From Pyrinomonadaceae bacterium (GTDB lineage Bacteria; Acidobacteriota; Blastocatellia; Pyrinomonadales; Pyrinomonadaceae): 64,000 bases of DNA. Below the pieces are notes generated by a model that searched no databases, was not told the origin of the DNA, and saw nothing but the letters and a program-made list of their open reading frames with translations. Below are positions 9,245 through 17,655 of this stretch, one piece after another. Where the stretch lies: NCBI GenBank assembly GCA_019694395.1, contig JAIBCC010000001.1:310001-374000 (forward strand), read 5' to 3'. Positions within the stretch are counted from its first letter, which is position 1, and each line of letters begins with the position of its first letter. The translations under genes and the position numbers were made by a program.

Positions 9245-9796
9245 ATGGAATTGCCCCCGATCACAAAGAATTTTACTGAATCTAACGAATTAGATTTGGA
9301 AAGTGCTTACAATCTGGTTTATGACGAACTACGACGTTTAGCGGCGTATTATATGCGTCAGGAAAGGTCAAATCATACGCTTCAACCAACGGCTTTGGTA
9401 AATGAGGCGTATCTTCGTTTAGTCCGTCAGGAAAATCAGGTATTTCTGAACCGAACCCAATTTATTAGTTTAGCTGCCAATATGATGCGGCGAATCCTGG
9501 TTAATCACGCCATTCACCGCAATCGTCAAAAGCGTGAAGGTGAACTTGTCAGAGTGACAATTGACCGCGCCGTGAATGAATTTGCCAAGAATGAACTTAA
9601 TTTAATTGAATTGGAAGAAGCTCTTCTGAAGTTAAAAAATTTGAGTGAACGTCAGGAACGTATTTTTGAACTAAGATTCTTCGGGGGGTTAATGGTTGAA
9701 GAAGTTGCCGAAGTATTGCAGATTTCGCCTGCTACAATTAAACGGGAATGGCAAGTAGCAAAACTGTTTTTACAAAGAGAATTGTTTCAAAAATAA
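9245..9796 (+). CDS. ECF-like RNA polymerase sigma factor
   Basis: 183 residues. Region 2 (about 15-85) has the diagnostic HTLQPTALVNEAYLRL segment of the ECF-like sigma family often paired with Ser/Thr kinases in Acidobacteria and Planctomycetes. Region 4 (about 120-180) ends in a helix-turn-helix with LSERQERIFELRFFGG and ATIKREW. It directs RNA polymerase to a specific regulon. The kinase head gene starts 17 nt after its stop, so the two form an operon, as usual for this family. It has no clear ribosome-binding site, and no anti-sigma gene is adjacent. Control by kinase phosphorylation would be an inference. Confidence 0.9.
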   Translation: MELPPITKNFTESNELDLESAYNLVYDELRRLAAYYMRQERSNHTLQPTALVNEAYLRLVRQENQVFLNRTQFISLAANMMRRILVNHAIHRNRQKREGELVRVTIDRAVNEFAKNELNLIELEEALLKLKNLSERQERIFELRFFGGLMVEEVAEVLQISPATIKREWQVAKLFLQRELFQK

Positions 9797-9813
9797 CCTG
9801 CTGACTTAATTTT

Positions 9814-10761
9814 ATGAATCCAACCCGATGGGCAAAAATATCGGAAATTGTTGAAAATGCTCTAAAGAAAGACAAAGTAGAGCGATCCAATTATCTAACT
9901 CAGGTTTGCGGCGAAGATACGGGCTTGCGCGAAGAAATAGAGTCGCTGTTATCATTTGAAAATATTGATCAGACCGATGTTTTTGAAAAAAACCAGCTAA
10001 ACGCATTGATTTTTGGTGATGAATCAAAACTTCCGAATAATTTTATCGGAAAACAGATCGGTAAGTATAAATTGATAAAATTAATTGGTGAAGGCGGAAT
10101 GGGCGCGGTTTTTTTGGCGGAAAGAACTGACGGGGAGTTTGAACAACAGGTTGCCGTAAAACTGCTAAAACAGGGATTTGTTTCCAAAATCGCTTTAACT
10201 CGTTTTATCTCCGAACGCCAAATCTTAGCGCGTTTACATCATCGTTTTATTGCTCAATTGATTGACGGCGGAACAACGGCAGAAGGAGTTCCGTATTTGG
10301 TTATGGAATATATCGAAGGCTTACCCCTTTTAGATTATTGTCAGCAAAATAATTTGGACTTGAAGGAACGTTTAGAAATTTTTCAAAAAATATGCTCAGC
10401 CGTGCAATATGCCCATCAACATTTGGTCATTCATCGTGATCTAAAACCGTCAAATATATTAGTTACCGAAGACGGTTCGCCAAAACTACTTGACTTTGGA
10501 ATTTCAAAACTTGTCACCCAAGATGGCGACACCATCCAAACCCAAACCGAATTTCGTGCATTAACTCCCGCTTATGCTTCACCAGAACAGATCAAAGGAG
10601 ATACCATTTCCACCGCTACGGATGTCTATTCACTCGGAATAATTCTCTATGAACTTTTGACGGGAAAACGCCCCTACAATACCGATTCCCAAAACTTTAG
10701 TGAAATAATTCGTGCAATTTGCGAGACTGAACCAATTCGTCCCAGCAAAGCCAATACTTAG
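9814..10761 (+). CDS. Ser/Thr kinase head lacking the last C-lobe helices
   Basis: 315 residues. It has the same N-terminal cap as the PEGA kinase (RWAKISEIVENAL), then a kinase domain from about 85: GEGGMGAV, K116, HRDLKPSN (D209), DFG at 227-229 and SPE at 256-258. The frame ends in TAG right after EPIRPSKANT, before subdomain XI. The missing part (GDLDNIIMMALRKEPKRRY) begins the next ORF, one frame away, 5 nt downstream. A -1 shift between about 10743 and 10760 would fuse head and tail A into one conventional kinase-TM-TPR protein. This is therefore a frameshifted gene or a genuinely split kinase. No classical slippery heptamer is obvious. Confidence 0.85.
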   Translation: MNPTRWAKISEIVENALKKDKVERSNYLTQVCGEDTGLREEIESLLSFENIDQTDVFEKNQLNALIFGDESKLPNNFIGKQIGKYKLIKLIGEGGMGAVFLAERTDGEFEQQVAVKLLKQGFVSKIALTRFISERQILARLHHRFIAQLIDGGTTAEGVPYLVMEYIEGLPLLDYCQQNNLDLKERLEIFQKICSAVQYAHQHLVIHRDLKPSNILVTEDGSPKLLDFGISKLVTQDGDTIQTQTEFRALTPAYASPEQIKGDTISTATDVYSLGIILYELLTGKRPYNTDSQNFSEIIRAICETEPIRPSKANT

Positions 10762-10766
10762 GGTTA

Positions 10767-12359
10767 ATGAGAAATTTGAAATCAAGTAATTTAAAGGGTG
10801 ATTTAGATAACATAATTATGATGGCGTTGCGAAAAGAACCGAAACGCCGTTATGCTTCGGTTGAAGAATTCAGCAACGATATTGACCGTTATCTTAAAGA
10901 ATTACCGGTTAAAGCCCGTCCCAATACCTTTTTATATCGCTCTCAAAAACTCTTTCAACGGAATAAAATTGCTTTTATTGCTACTTTAATTGTAATACTG
11001 GCGGTTTTAGCCGGTTTGATTGTCAGCCTTTGGCAAACACAAATTGCCCGCCGCCAACGTGATTTGGCTCAAGTCGAAAAAGAAAAATCCGAAAGAATAA
11101 ACAAGTTTCTTCAACAAATGCTTTCATTTTCAAATCAAAGCTATACCTCGATTTCTCCGGTGGCTCAGGGGAAAAACGTTACCGTCAATGAAATGCTTGA
11201 CCAAATCACACCGAATATTGAAAAAGAACTTGCCGATCAACCTGAGGTTCGAGCCAAAATTTTACGCACTATCGGCAGTTCTTACGCCTCTCAGGGCTTT
11301 TATGAAAAAGCTGAGAAGAATTTACGTGCGGCATTGGACATTCAATTACAAGTTTTAGGCGAAAATTCTACCGAAACAGCCAATACAATGATTGAGATTG
11401 GTGTTTTGAATTATCGCCAATCGAAGTTTCAGGATTCACTTCCACTACTTGAAAAAGCGGTTGATTTTTACCGAAAACACCAAAAAGATTTTCCTGAAAA
11501 CTCGCCGGCAAAATTAATTCAGGCACTTAATTTTCTAGCTGCCAACAAATATTATTCAGGCGACACTGCACTTTCCGTTGCGCTTTGTGAAGAAGGGCTT
11601 CAAATTGCTCAAACTTCAAATCTTATTGATAATGAACGTGAAGTCATTGCAGGTCTCAAAGTTGATTTTGGTTTAATAATAGCCAGATTGGGGGATAAAC
11701 AAAGAGGTGACGCCCTTATTCGAGAAGGAATTGCTTTGTATTCGGAGATTTCCAATAAACCGCGTTGGGAAGTTGGAAATGCCAAAACAAGTCTTTCATT
11801 TGTCTTACTAAATCAAAATAAATTAGACGAAGCTCTAAATGTATTAATTGAAAGCGAAAAAATAGTTCGGGAAACTTTAGGAGATAAAAATCTATATTTA
11901 GCCAGCACACTAAAGGGAGAAGCCAACGTTTATACTCAAAAAAACGATTTCAAATCAGCAGAAAAAGCGGCAACTGAATCATTAAAAATTTTGCAGGAAA
12001 TTCTTCCGCCCAATAGTCCTTTTATTGCCGGTCCAATGGTTTCGCTGGGAATTGTATTGACAAAAACCGGAAGATTAGCGGAAGGTGAAAAAAATTTAAG
12101 ACAAGCATTGATTATTTACGAACAACAATCCAAGAAGAATATTACTTTGATTGCTCCCTGCAAAATTGCCTTAACTGAAAATTTAATTGCTCAAAATCGG
12201 TTTGATGATGCTGAGAAAATTGCTTTAGAGGCTTTTTCTGAGGCACAACAGACTCTTGGAGAACAAAATGCGTTAACTGTAACGGCAAAAAAAAATTTAG
12301 CCAAACTTTATAGTCTGGCGGGCAAAAAAGAGATGGCACAAAAATATGAAAACAAATAG
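10767..12359 (+). CDS. Kinase tail A: C-lobe end, membrane helix, TPR domain
   Basis: 530 residues. Residues 1-50 are the last helices of a Ser/Thr kinase C-lobe (GDLDNIIMMALRKEPKRRY), including the Arg that normally pairs with the Glu of the APE motif. One transmembrane helix (about 69-91) and a charged coiled segment follow, then TPR-type helical repeats to the end. It lacks the glycine loop, HRD and DFG, so it is not a kinase alone. TAGGG just upstream of the ATG could allow reinitiation after the head's stop. If the head and this ORF are one gene, the product would be a normal membrane TPR kinase of about 860 residues. Confidence 0.8.
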   Translation: MRNLKSSNLKGDLDNIIMMALRKEPKRRYASVEEFSNDIDRYLKELPVKARPNTFLYRSQKLFQRNKIAFIATLIVILAVLAGLIVSLWQTQIARRQRDLAQVEKEKSERINKFLQQMLSFSNQSYTSISPVAQGKNVTVNEMLDQITPNIEKELADQPEVRAKILRTIGSSYASQGFYEKAEKNLRAALDIQLQVLGENSTETANTMIEIGVLNYRQSKFQDSLPLLEKAVDFYRKHQKDFPENSPAKLIQALNFLAANKYYSGDTALSVALCEEGLQIAQTSNLIDNEREVIAGLKVDFGLIIARLGDKQRGDALIREGIALYSEISNKPRWEVGNAKTSLSFVLLNQNKLDEALNVLIESEKIVRETLGDKNLYLASTLKGEANVYTQKNDFKSAEKAATESLKILQEILPPNSPFIAGPMVSLGIVLTKTGRLAEGEKNLRQALIIYEQQSKKNITLIAPCKIALTENLIAQNRFDDAEKIALEAFSEAQQTLGEQNALTVTAKKNLAKLYSLAGKKEMAQKYENK

Positions 12360-14040
12360 TTTTGTCAATCCTCAATCTTTAAAGGGTGATTTAGAAAACA
12401 TTATCTTAATGGCACTTCGTAAAGAACCGGAACGCCGTTACGGTTCCGTAGAAGATTTAAGTAAAGATATTTCCAATTATCTCAACAATCAACCGGTTTC
12501 AGCCCGTCCTAACACACTATTTTATCGCACTTCAAAGTTTTATTATCGTAATAAAACTGCCTCAATAATTGGATTCCTCTTTGCCTTAAGCTTAATCGTA
12601 GGCATCTGTGCGGCTACCTGGCTGGCTATTGTTGCTCTTCAAGCCCGTGATCAAGCTGAAAAACGTTTTCAGGATGTCCGCAAGCTTTCCAATTCCCTTT
12701 TATTTGAAATAACTCCTAAAATCGAGAGAATTGAAGGCTCGACCAAAGCACGTGAACTTTTGGTCATCCGGGCCTTGGAATATCTCGACAGTTTATCGAG
12801 CGAATCGCAAAATGATTTAAGTTTACAATCGGAGCTTGCATCAGCTTACGAAAAAGTTGGGGATGTTCAGGGCAATCCCGGAAAAGCCAATCTGGGTGAT
12901 TTACAAGGCGGCATCAAAAGTTATCAAAAAGCCCAAGCAATTCGTCTGGCATTATTGGAAAAAAAGCCCGATGATTTTGAAACACAAAGATTGTTGGCAG
13001 CCAATTATAACTCGATTAATGATTTTCACTGGTGGGCAAGTGATGTCGAAGGAGCGTTAAACGATTGCATTAAAGCAATTGAGATCTATGAAAAACTGGT
13101 TGCTCAACAACCTGAAAATTTAACGGTCCAACTTGAACTTCTAAATACAATTTTGAATAAAATCAGAATCATTTCTTACAAAGGCAGTTATGATGAATCT
13201 ATAAACGAATACAAATCAGTGTTGGAAAGGATTGAAAAACTGAAGGTTCTATTTCCTCAGGATGTTGAATTACAAAGAATCAAAGCCCATTCGTATATCC
13301 GCATCGCCTATAATTTCAGTTGGCAGGAAATGTTAAATGAAGCCGATGAGGCAGTAAAAAAATCAATGGCAATTTATGAACCCTTGGCAGCAGCCAATCC
13401 TAATGACGGTAAACTGCATCGTGACTTATATTTAGCTTATTTTTTAGCAGGCGGAATTTATTTTGAACCAAATCCCAAACTGGCACGGGAATTCTTGAAT
13501 AAATCGGTGGTAGCAGCTCAAAAAAATCTGTCAAAAGATGACTTTAATTATCAAGCAAAATATGATTTAGCTCAAAGTTATTCAAAATTGGGAGAACTTT
13601 CTGCATTTGAAAAGAAATCAGCAGAGGCGGTGGAATTTCTGAACAAAGCCCAATTAAGTTTGAACGAATTGGTAGCAGCCGAGCCGAACCATTTAGGCTA
13701 TAAATTCTCTTTTGCTAATAATTATGCCCGTATTGCATCAGCCTTGGAAAGCAAAGGAGATTACCCAAATGCGATAGAGAATTATGAAAAAGCTATTGCC
13801 AGACATTATGAGCTAAGTCAAAGCGACCCGAATGACACCATGAGTTTTCGGGCGATGGCGGTAGCCGAACAGGATTGCGGTAGAGTTTATCAAAAACTAA
13901 AAATGCACGAAAAATCGCTGACCGCTTATCAGAAAAGTGTTGAATGGTTTACTCTTTTGGAACAAAAAGGCGGTTTGAGCGAATATGATAAAAAGAACTT
14001 CGGGATTTCAAGAAAAGCAATTGAGGAATTGAAAAAATAA
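12346..14040 (+). CDS. Kinase tail B: second C-lobe end, membrane helix, TPR domain
   Basis: 564 residues. It opens with a C-lobe fragment paralogous to tail A (SLKGDLENIILMALRKEPER), then one membrane helix (about 73-96). Next comes a signature seen in whole acidobacterial TPR kinases (VRKLSNSLLFEI and STKARELLVIRALEYLDSLS), then TPR repeats. No kinase head precedes it, and the ORF overlaps the end of tail A by 14 nt. It is either the remnant of a tandem kinase gene whose head was deleted, or an alternative tail for the head at 9814. Codon use looks intact throughout. Confidence 0.8.
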   Translation: MKTNSFVNPQSLKGDLENIILMALRKEPERRYGSVEDLSKDISNYLNNQPVSARPNTLFYRTSKFYYRNKTASIIGFLFALSLIVGICAATWLAIVALQARDQAEKRFQDVRKLSNSLLFEITPKIERIEGSTKARELLVIRALEYLDSLSSESQNDLSLQSELASAYEKVGDVQGNPGKANLGDLQGGIKSYQKAQAIRLALLEKKPDDFETQRLLAANYNSINDFHWWASDVEGALNDCIKAIEIYEKLVAQQPENLTVQLELLNTILNKIRIISYKGSYDESINEYKSVLERIEKLKVLFPQDVELQRIKAHSYIRIAYNFSWQEMLNEADEAVKKSMAIYEPLAAANPNDGKLHRDLYLAYFLAGGIYFEPNPKLAREFLNKSVVAAQKNLSKDDFNYQAKYDLAQSYSKLGELSAFEKKSAEAVEFLNKAQLSLNELVAAEPNHLGYKFSFANNYARIASALESKGDYPNAIENYEKAIARHYELSQSDPNDTMSFRAMAVAEQDCGRVYQKLKMHEKSLTAYQKSVEWFTLLEQKGGLSEYDKKNFGISRKAIEELKK

Positions 14041-14144
14041 TCTATTTGAATCAAAGGTAGAAAGAAAACTTTGCATGTTTAGCTTCGTTGGGTTTATGGA
14101 TTTTTTGTTTTCTGAGATTTGAGTAAATATTAGAAGTTTTTTTT

Positions 14145-14176
14145 CCACGCAAAGGCGCAAAGTTCACCAAGAAAAG
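14145..14176. repeat. CGCAAAG-type short tandem repeat in convergent gap
   Basis: The 177-bp gap between tail B and maf (14041-14217) contains ACGCAAAGGCGCAAAG followed by a looser copy, after a T8 tract. It is related to the copies at 22567-22632. Otherwise the gap is AT-rich with no gene seen. Confidence 0.55.
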
Positions 14177-14217
14177 CCTTATATTGAGAAAAATTTCCTA
14201 CCCTTGATTCACTTAAT

Positions 14218-14784
14218 CTAATCAAACTTTTCAACTAATTGATAGACCAAGCTGATCGGCAATCCAACTACATTCCAATAATCGCCTTCGATTCCCTCGA
14301 TAAATAAAGCGGCTTGTGCCTGCACCGCATATGCGCCGGCTTTGTCCAACGGCTCGCCAAATTTAACTAAAAATTCGATTGCATTGTCAGATAAATCGGA
14401 AAATTTCACCTTCGTTCTTTGCAATCCGACTTTGGTTGAACCATTTTTGACAACTGACACTCCGGTTAGAACCTCGTGCCAACTTCCCGATAAAAGTTTT
14501 AACATTCGCCGCGCATCATTTAAATCCACCGGTTTTCCGATAATCTGATCATTAATAACAACCGTTGTATCCGCACCTAAAACCATTTTGTTCGAATGTT
14601 TTGCAGCCACAAATTCAGCTTTTTCTTTGGCTAATCTTTGGACATAATCTGCCGGATTTTCACCTTCAAATTCAGTTTCGTCAATATCTGCCACGACTTT
14701 TTCAAATTCCCAACCTACAGAATTCAAAATCTCCGCCCGGCGCGGGCTGCCTGAAGCCAAAATCAATTTTGGTAAATTTAACAT
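14218..14784 (-). CDS. maf: Maf-family nucleotide pyrophosphatase
   Basis: 188 residues from the ATG at 14784. That start is preferred because MLNLPKLILASGSPRR begins exactly at the family's conserved N-terminus; upstream in-frame starts would add an unrelated 21-residue extension. Conserved features are SGSPRR, the central GADTTVVI, KPVDLNDA, and AALFIEGIEGDYWNVVGLP near the end. Maf proteins hydrolyse non-canonical or pyrimidine NTPs (dTTP/UTP type) to monophosphates and affect septum formation in some bacteria. It is divergent from the DUF721 gene with 35 nt between starts. Confidence 0.92.
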   Translation of the reverse strand: MLNLPKLILASGSPRRAEILNSVGWEFEKVVADIDETEFEGENPADYVQRLAKEKAEFVAAKHSNKMVLGADTTVVINDQIIGKPVDLNDARRMLKLLSGSWHEVLTGVSVVKNGSTKVGLQRTKVKFSDLSDNAIEFLVKFGEPLDKAGAYAVQAQAALFIEGIEGDYWNVVGLPISLVYQLVEKFD

Positions 14785-14819
14785 TTTTCCATTATCATTT
14801 ATCCTGTAAATATTGCCAA

Positions 14820-15305
14820 ATGGACGATTTATTTCGCGCATTACCAAAACTTCTCAAAGAATTTGACGATAACGATGCAGTTCGTCGGGCGGTAATTTTT
14901 GCCGCCTGGCGCAAAATCGCGGGAGCCAGTCTAGCCGAGCATACTGCCCCTATTGTCTTAAATAAAAAGCATTTACTGATTGCAGTAACCAATGAAAGAT
15001 GGCAAAAATACTTGAAAGATCTAAGCGGTCAGATGATTTTTAAGATCAATTCTGCCCTCGGTCAGGCAGTTGTAACTTACATTGAGTTCGTAGTTGACGA
15101 AAAAGCCGTGCTTGAGGAACGCGAAAAACGCGGAAATAAACCTTTTGATGAAACAGAGATTCGTGAACTCGCCCGAAAAGCGATTTCACCACAATTACGA
15201 GCTAAGGCAAATAAGATCAAAGATGAATCATTGCGAGAGGAATTTCTGAAAGCGGCAAGTATTAGCCTAGCCAAAAAGGCTTTGTCAAAAAAGAATCCGC
15301 AATAG
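14820..15305 (+). CDS. DUF721 protein, DciA-like helicase loader family
   Basis: 161 residues from ATG 14820 (MDDLFRALPKLLKEF). A much longer in-frame extension upstream overlaps maf and is unlikely to be translated. The N-terminal half shows the DUF721 pattern (AWRKIAGASLAEHTAP, then LLIAVTNERWQKYL). DUF721 proteins include DciA, the ancestral loader of DnaB helicase at replication initiation. The C-terminal half is a charged helical extension (EEREKRGN and similar) that differs between phyla, so DciA function is inferred from the domain only. Confidence 0.75.
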   Translation: MDDLFRALPKLLKEFDDNDAVRRAVIFAAWRKIAGASLAEHTAPIVLNKKHLLIAVTNERWQKYLKDLSGQMIFKINSALGQAVVTYIEFVVDEKAVLEEREKRGNKPFDETEIRELARKAISPQLRAKANKIKDESLREEFLKAASISLAKKALSKKNPQ

Positions 15306-15326
15306 ATACTTTCAAATTTAATTTGT

Positions 15327-15332
15327 TATAAT
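15327..15332 (+). promoter_or_regulatory. Putative -10 box of gatC
   Basis: A perfect TATAAT 28 nt before the gatC ATG, in an AT-rich 55-bp gap after the DUF721 stop. No good -35 box is seen. An AAGGA ribosome-binding site follows at 15344-15348. Confidence 0.4.
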
Positions 15333-15360
15333 TTCACAATTATTAAGGACTAAAACCAAA

Positions 15361-15642
15361 ATGGATGTCAGACAAGTAGCAAAATTAGCACATTTAGAAA
15401 TTACGGACGAAGAGGTTGCCATCTACACGCCGCAAATGAAAAATATTGTGGCTTATGTTGAGCAATTAAACGAATTGGACACATCAAACGTTGAACCGAT
15501 GCTTGGCGGATTAACCCCTGAAGGCGAAACAACGAACGCCATTCGGGAAGACATTCCACATCAATCATTAGGACAAGAAAAGGCATTAAGCCAAGCCCCG
15601 TCAGCAGTTGCCGGACATTTCCAAGTTCCTAAAGTCTTATGA
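15361..15642 (+). CDS. gatC: Aspartyl/glutamyl-tRNA amidotransferase subunit C
   Basis: 93 residues, the normal size for GatC. Family landmarks are VAKLAHLEITDEE, YVEQLNELDTSNVEP and the C-terminal APSAVAGHFQVPKVL. GatC stabilises the GatA-GatB complex that converts Glu-tRNA(Gln) and Asp-tRNA(Asn) to the amidated forms. The stop TGA overlaps the ATG of the next small gene (ATGA). gatA follows 530 nt further on, while gatB is not in the window. Confidence 0.95.
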   Translation: MDVRQVAKLAHLEITDEEVAIYTPQMKNIVAYVEQLNELDTSNVEPMLGGLTPEGETTNAIREDIPHQSLGQEKALSQAPSAVAGHFQVPKVL

Positions 15643-16112
15643 GATCAGTAGTCAGTAGTCAGTGGTCAGTGGTCAGAAAAGGTGTTTTTTTACTTTTTAC
15701 TTTTTACTTTTTACTTGGAACATCTTGTGTAACCGGCTCAATGCCTAATTTGGAACAGCCCGATTGCACTGATTCGCGTTTGACCGTCAAACAGTTTTAC
15801 TCGTTTCATCTTGGAAACGAAATGAAGTTTTCTCAAGAAAATTTGAAATTGCGGGAAAAATTTTTAACACCTGAATTTTATAAATCTTTGCAGAGCTTGC
15901 AAACTGAAAATGATGTTTTCACAACTAACTCAACAGATATTCCGCGAGCTTTCAAATTGGGTGGATGCACAGTAATTGAACCGACTAAAACTGAAGTTGA
16001 AGTTTTACTTTTTTGGAAAGATTCAGCCCGCATCGAACAAAAATCAATTTTTACGGAAGTCGTCAAACAAGGCGATACGTGGTTAATAAATAAGGTTTTG
16101 TATTCAAAATGA
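15639..16112 (+). CDS. Putative lipoprotein with repeat-encoded signal peptide
   Basis: 157 residues. Codons 2-29 are built from two short tandem repeats: GTCAGTR heptamers encode the n-region (RSVVSSQWSVVR) and CTTTTTA heptamers encode the hydrophobic core (FLLFTFYFLL), ending at GTSC (C30) as an imperfect lipobox. The mature part (about 127 residues, with KQFYSF, LREKFLTPEFYKSLQ and GDTWLINKVLYSK) resembles small secreted NTF2-like or DUF3828-type domains, but I cannot name it. The ATG overlaps the gatC stop, so it is in the gatC-gatA transcription unit. If a later start were used, the protein would have no export signal. Confidence 0.65.
   Translation: MRSVVSSQWSVVRKGVFLLFTFYFLLGTSCVTGSMPNLEQPDCTDSRLTVKQFYSFHLGNEMKFSQENLKLREKFLTPEFYKSLQSLQTENDVFTTNSTDIPRAFKLGGCTVIEPTKTEVEVLLFWKDSARIEQKSIFTEVVKQGDTWLINKVLYSK
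15643..15716 (+). repeat. Two fused 7-nt tandem repeats inside a coding start
   Basis: 15643-15677 is four to five copies of AGTAGTC/AGTGGTC. 15685-15716 is about four copies of CTTTTTA. The same units occur in intergenic gaps elsewhere in the window (GTCAGTG at 57970-58076; CTTTTTA at 17611-17640, 34441-34474 and 60297-60335). Here they lie within the reading frame of the lipoprotein gene. Confidence 0.85.
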
Positions 16113-16172
16113 TCTTTGGTTTGCGATTTTAGTGTCTTTGCAATAATCAAAAATCAAAATCGAAAATTTATT

Positions 16173-17570
16173 ATGTCAATAAAATCTACCATTGAAAAAG
16201 TTATTGAAAATGCGGAGAAATTAAATCCGACTTTAAATTCATTTCTCTCAATTGAACGTGAATATGCTTTAAATCGCGCCGAAGAATTAGACCAAAATCA
16301 GGATGATTTGGCATTAAAAGGTTTTGCAATTGCCATAAAAGACAACATTTGCACTGAAGGAATGCAAACGACTTGCGGCTCAAAAATTCTGCACAATTAC
16401 AAAGCTCATTATGACTCAACCGCAGCTTCCCGTTTGAAAGAAGCCGGTGCAATCATCATCGGCAAAGCAAATATGGATGAATTTGCGATGGGAAGTTCTA
16501 ATGAATCTTCGGCTTTCGGAATTTGTCGAAACCCTTGGGATACGGAACGAGTTCCGGGCGGAAGTTCGGGCGGTTCGGCAGTAGCAGTCGCATCCGGGGT
16601 GGTTCGCGCCAGTCTCGGTTCAGAAACAGGTGGTTCAGTTCGGCAACCCGCTTCACTGTGTGGAATTGTTGGATTCAAACCGACTTACGGCAGAATTTCG
16701 CGTTTTGGTTTGGTTGCGTTTGCCTCTTCGCTTGATAATATCGGGATTTTCGGACAAACCAGCGAGGATGTTGCTAAAGTTCTCAGTGTGATTGCCGGAC
16801 GCGACAAAAATGATACAACCTCAGCAGATGTAGCAGTTCCCAATTATATTTCTGAATTATCCAATGAAATTTCGGGCAAAAAAATCGGCGTTCCGCGTGC
16901 ACTATTCGGTGAAGGTTTGGATGCAGATGTTAAAAATGCGGTTGAACAATCTATTGAAAATTATAGAAAACTTGGTGCAGAAATTGTCGATGTCGAATTA
17001 CCCCACGCACAATATGGAATTGCGGTTTATTACATCATCGCCACTGCCGAAGCATCGTCAAATTTAGCCAGATTTGACGGAGTTCGTTACGGATTTCGGG
17101 CGGAAGGCTCACATAGTTTGCGCGAAAACTATTACAAAACCCGTGAAGAAGGATTCGGCGCGGAAGTTAAAAGGCGGATTATGCTTGGAACTTATGTTTT
17201 ATCAAGCGGTTACTATGATGCTTATTATTCCAAGGCTCAAAAAGTTCGTAATCTGATTCGTCAGGATTACATCAATGCTTTTGAAAAATGCGATGTAATT
17301 TTGACTCCGACTTCGCCCACGACAGCTTTCAAAATCGGCGAAAAATCAGATGATCCGATTTCGATGTATTTATCCGATATTTACACCGTTTCGGCTAATT
17401 TAGCAGCAATTCCGGGGATTTCTGTTCCCTGCGGTCTTTCAAATGAAGGTTTGCCGATCGGGTTACAATTAGTTGGAAAGCATTGGGCTGAAAGCACTTT
17501 GCTTAATATGGCAAACGTTTACGAAAAGGAATTTCCCTTGAACGCAAAACCACCAATTTTTGTGGGTTAG
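16173..17570 (+). CDS. gatA: Glutamyl/aspartyl-tRNA amidotransferase subunit A
   Basis: 465 residues. Amidase-signature catalytic triad: K56 (AIKDNI), S131 ([14 protein letters not shown]) and nucleophile S155 ([16 protein letters not shown]). It hydrolyses glutamine and delivers ammonia to the GatB site. I place the start at MSIKSTIEK (16173), since the in-frame upstream extension is encoded by an AAATCAA-type intergenic repeat and does not match the family. It is separated from gatC by the small lipoprotein gene. Confidence 0.95.
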   Translation: MSIKSTIEKVIENAEKLNPTLNSFLSIEREYALNRAEELDQNQDDLALKGFAIAIKDNICTEGMQTTCGSKILHNYKAHYDSTAASRLKEAGAIIIGKANMDEFAMGSSNESSAFGICRNPWDTERVPGGSSGGSAVAVASGVVRASLGSETGGSVRQPASLCGIVGFKPTYGRISRFGLVAFASSLDNIGIFGQTSEDVAKVLSVIAGRDKNDTTSADVAVPNYISELSNEISGKKIGVPRALFGEGLDADVKNAVEQSIENYRKLGAEIVDVELPHAQYGIAVYYIIATAEASSNLARFDGVRYGFRAEGSHSLRENYYKTREEGFGAEVKRRIMLGTYVLSSGYYDAYYSKAQKVRNLIRQDYINAFEKCDVILTPTSPTTAFKIGEKSDDPISMYLSDIYTVSANLAAIPGISVPCGLSNEGLPIGLQLVGKHWAESTLLNMANVYEKEFPLNAKPPIFVG

Positions 17571-17610
17571 TATTTGGTCAATTCTTTTATGGTAATTTGA
17601 GGCAGAAGTA

Positions 17611-17640
17611 ATTTTTACTTTTTACTTTTGCCTTTTTACT
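17611..17640. repeat. CTTTTTA tandem repeat between convergent genes
   Basis: About three imperfect CTTTTTA units in the 85-bp gap between gatA and the convergent EAL gene. The gap holds no gene and no clear hairpin with a U-run. Confidence 0.5.
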
Positions 17641-17655
17641 TTGCCCAAAGGCAAT

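Noticed and set aside
9814..10766. Programmed -1 frameshift joining kinase head and tail A
   Set aside because: No X-XXY-YYZ slippery heptamer or strong downstream stem is apparent near 10743-10760, so it is not claimed as the mechanism.
14565..14819. 85-codon N-terminal extension of the DUF721 protein
   Set aside because: It overlaps maf on the other strand and shows no DUF721 similarity; ATG 14820 gives the expected start.
15643..15716. CRISPR-like array
   Set aside because: Repeats are 7 nt and directly tandem without spacers.
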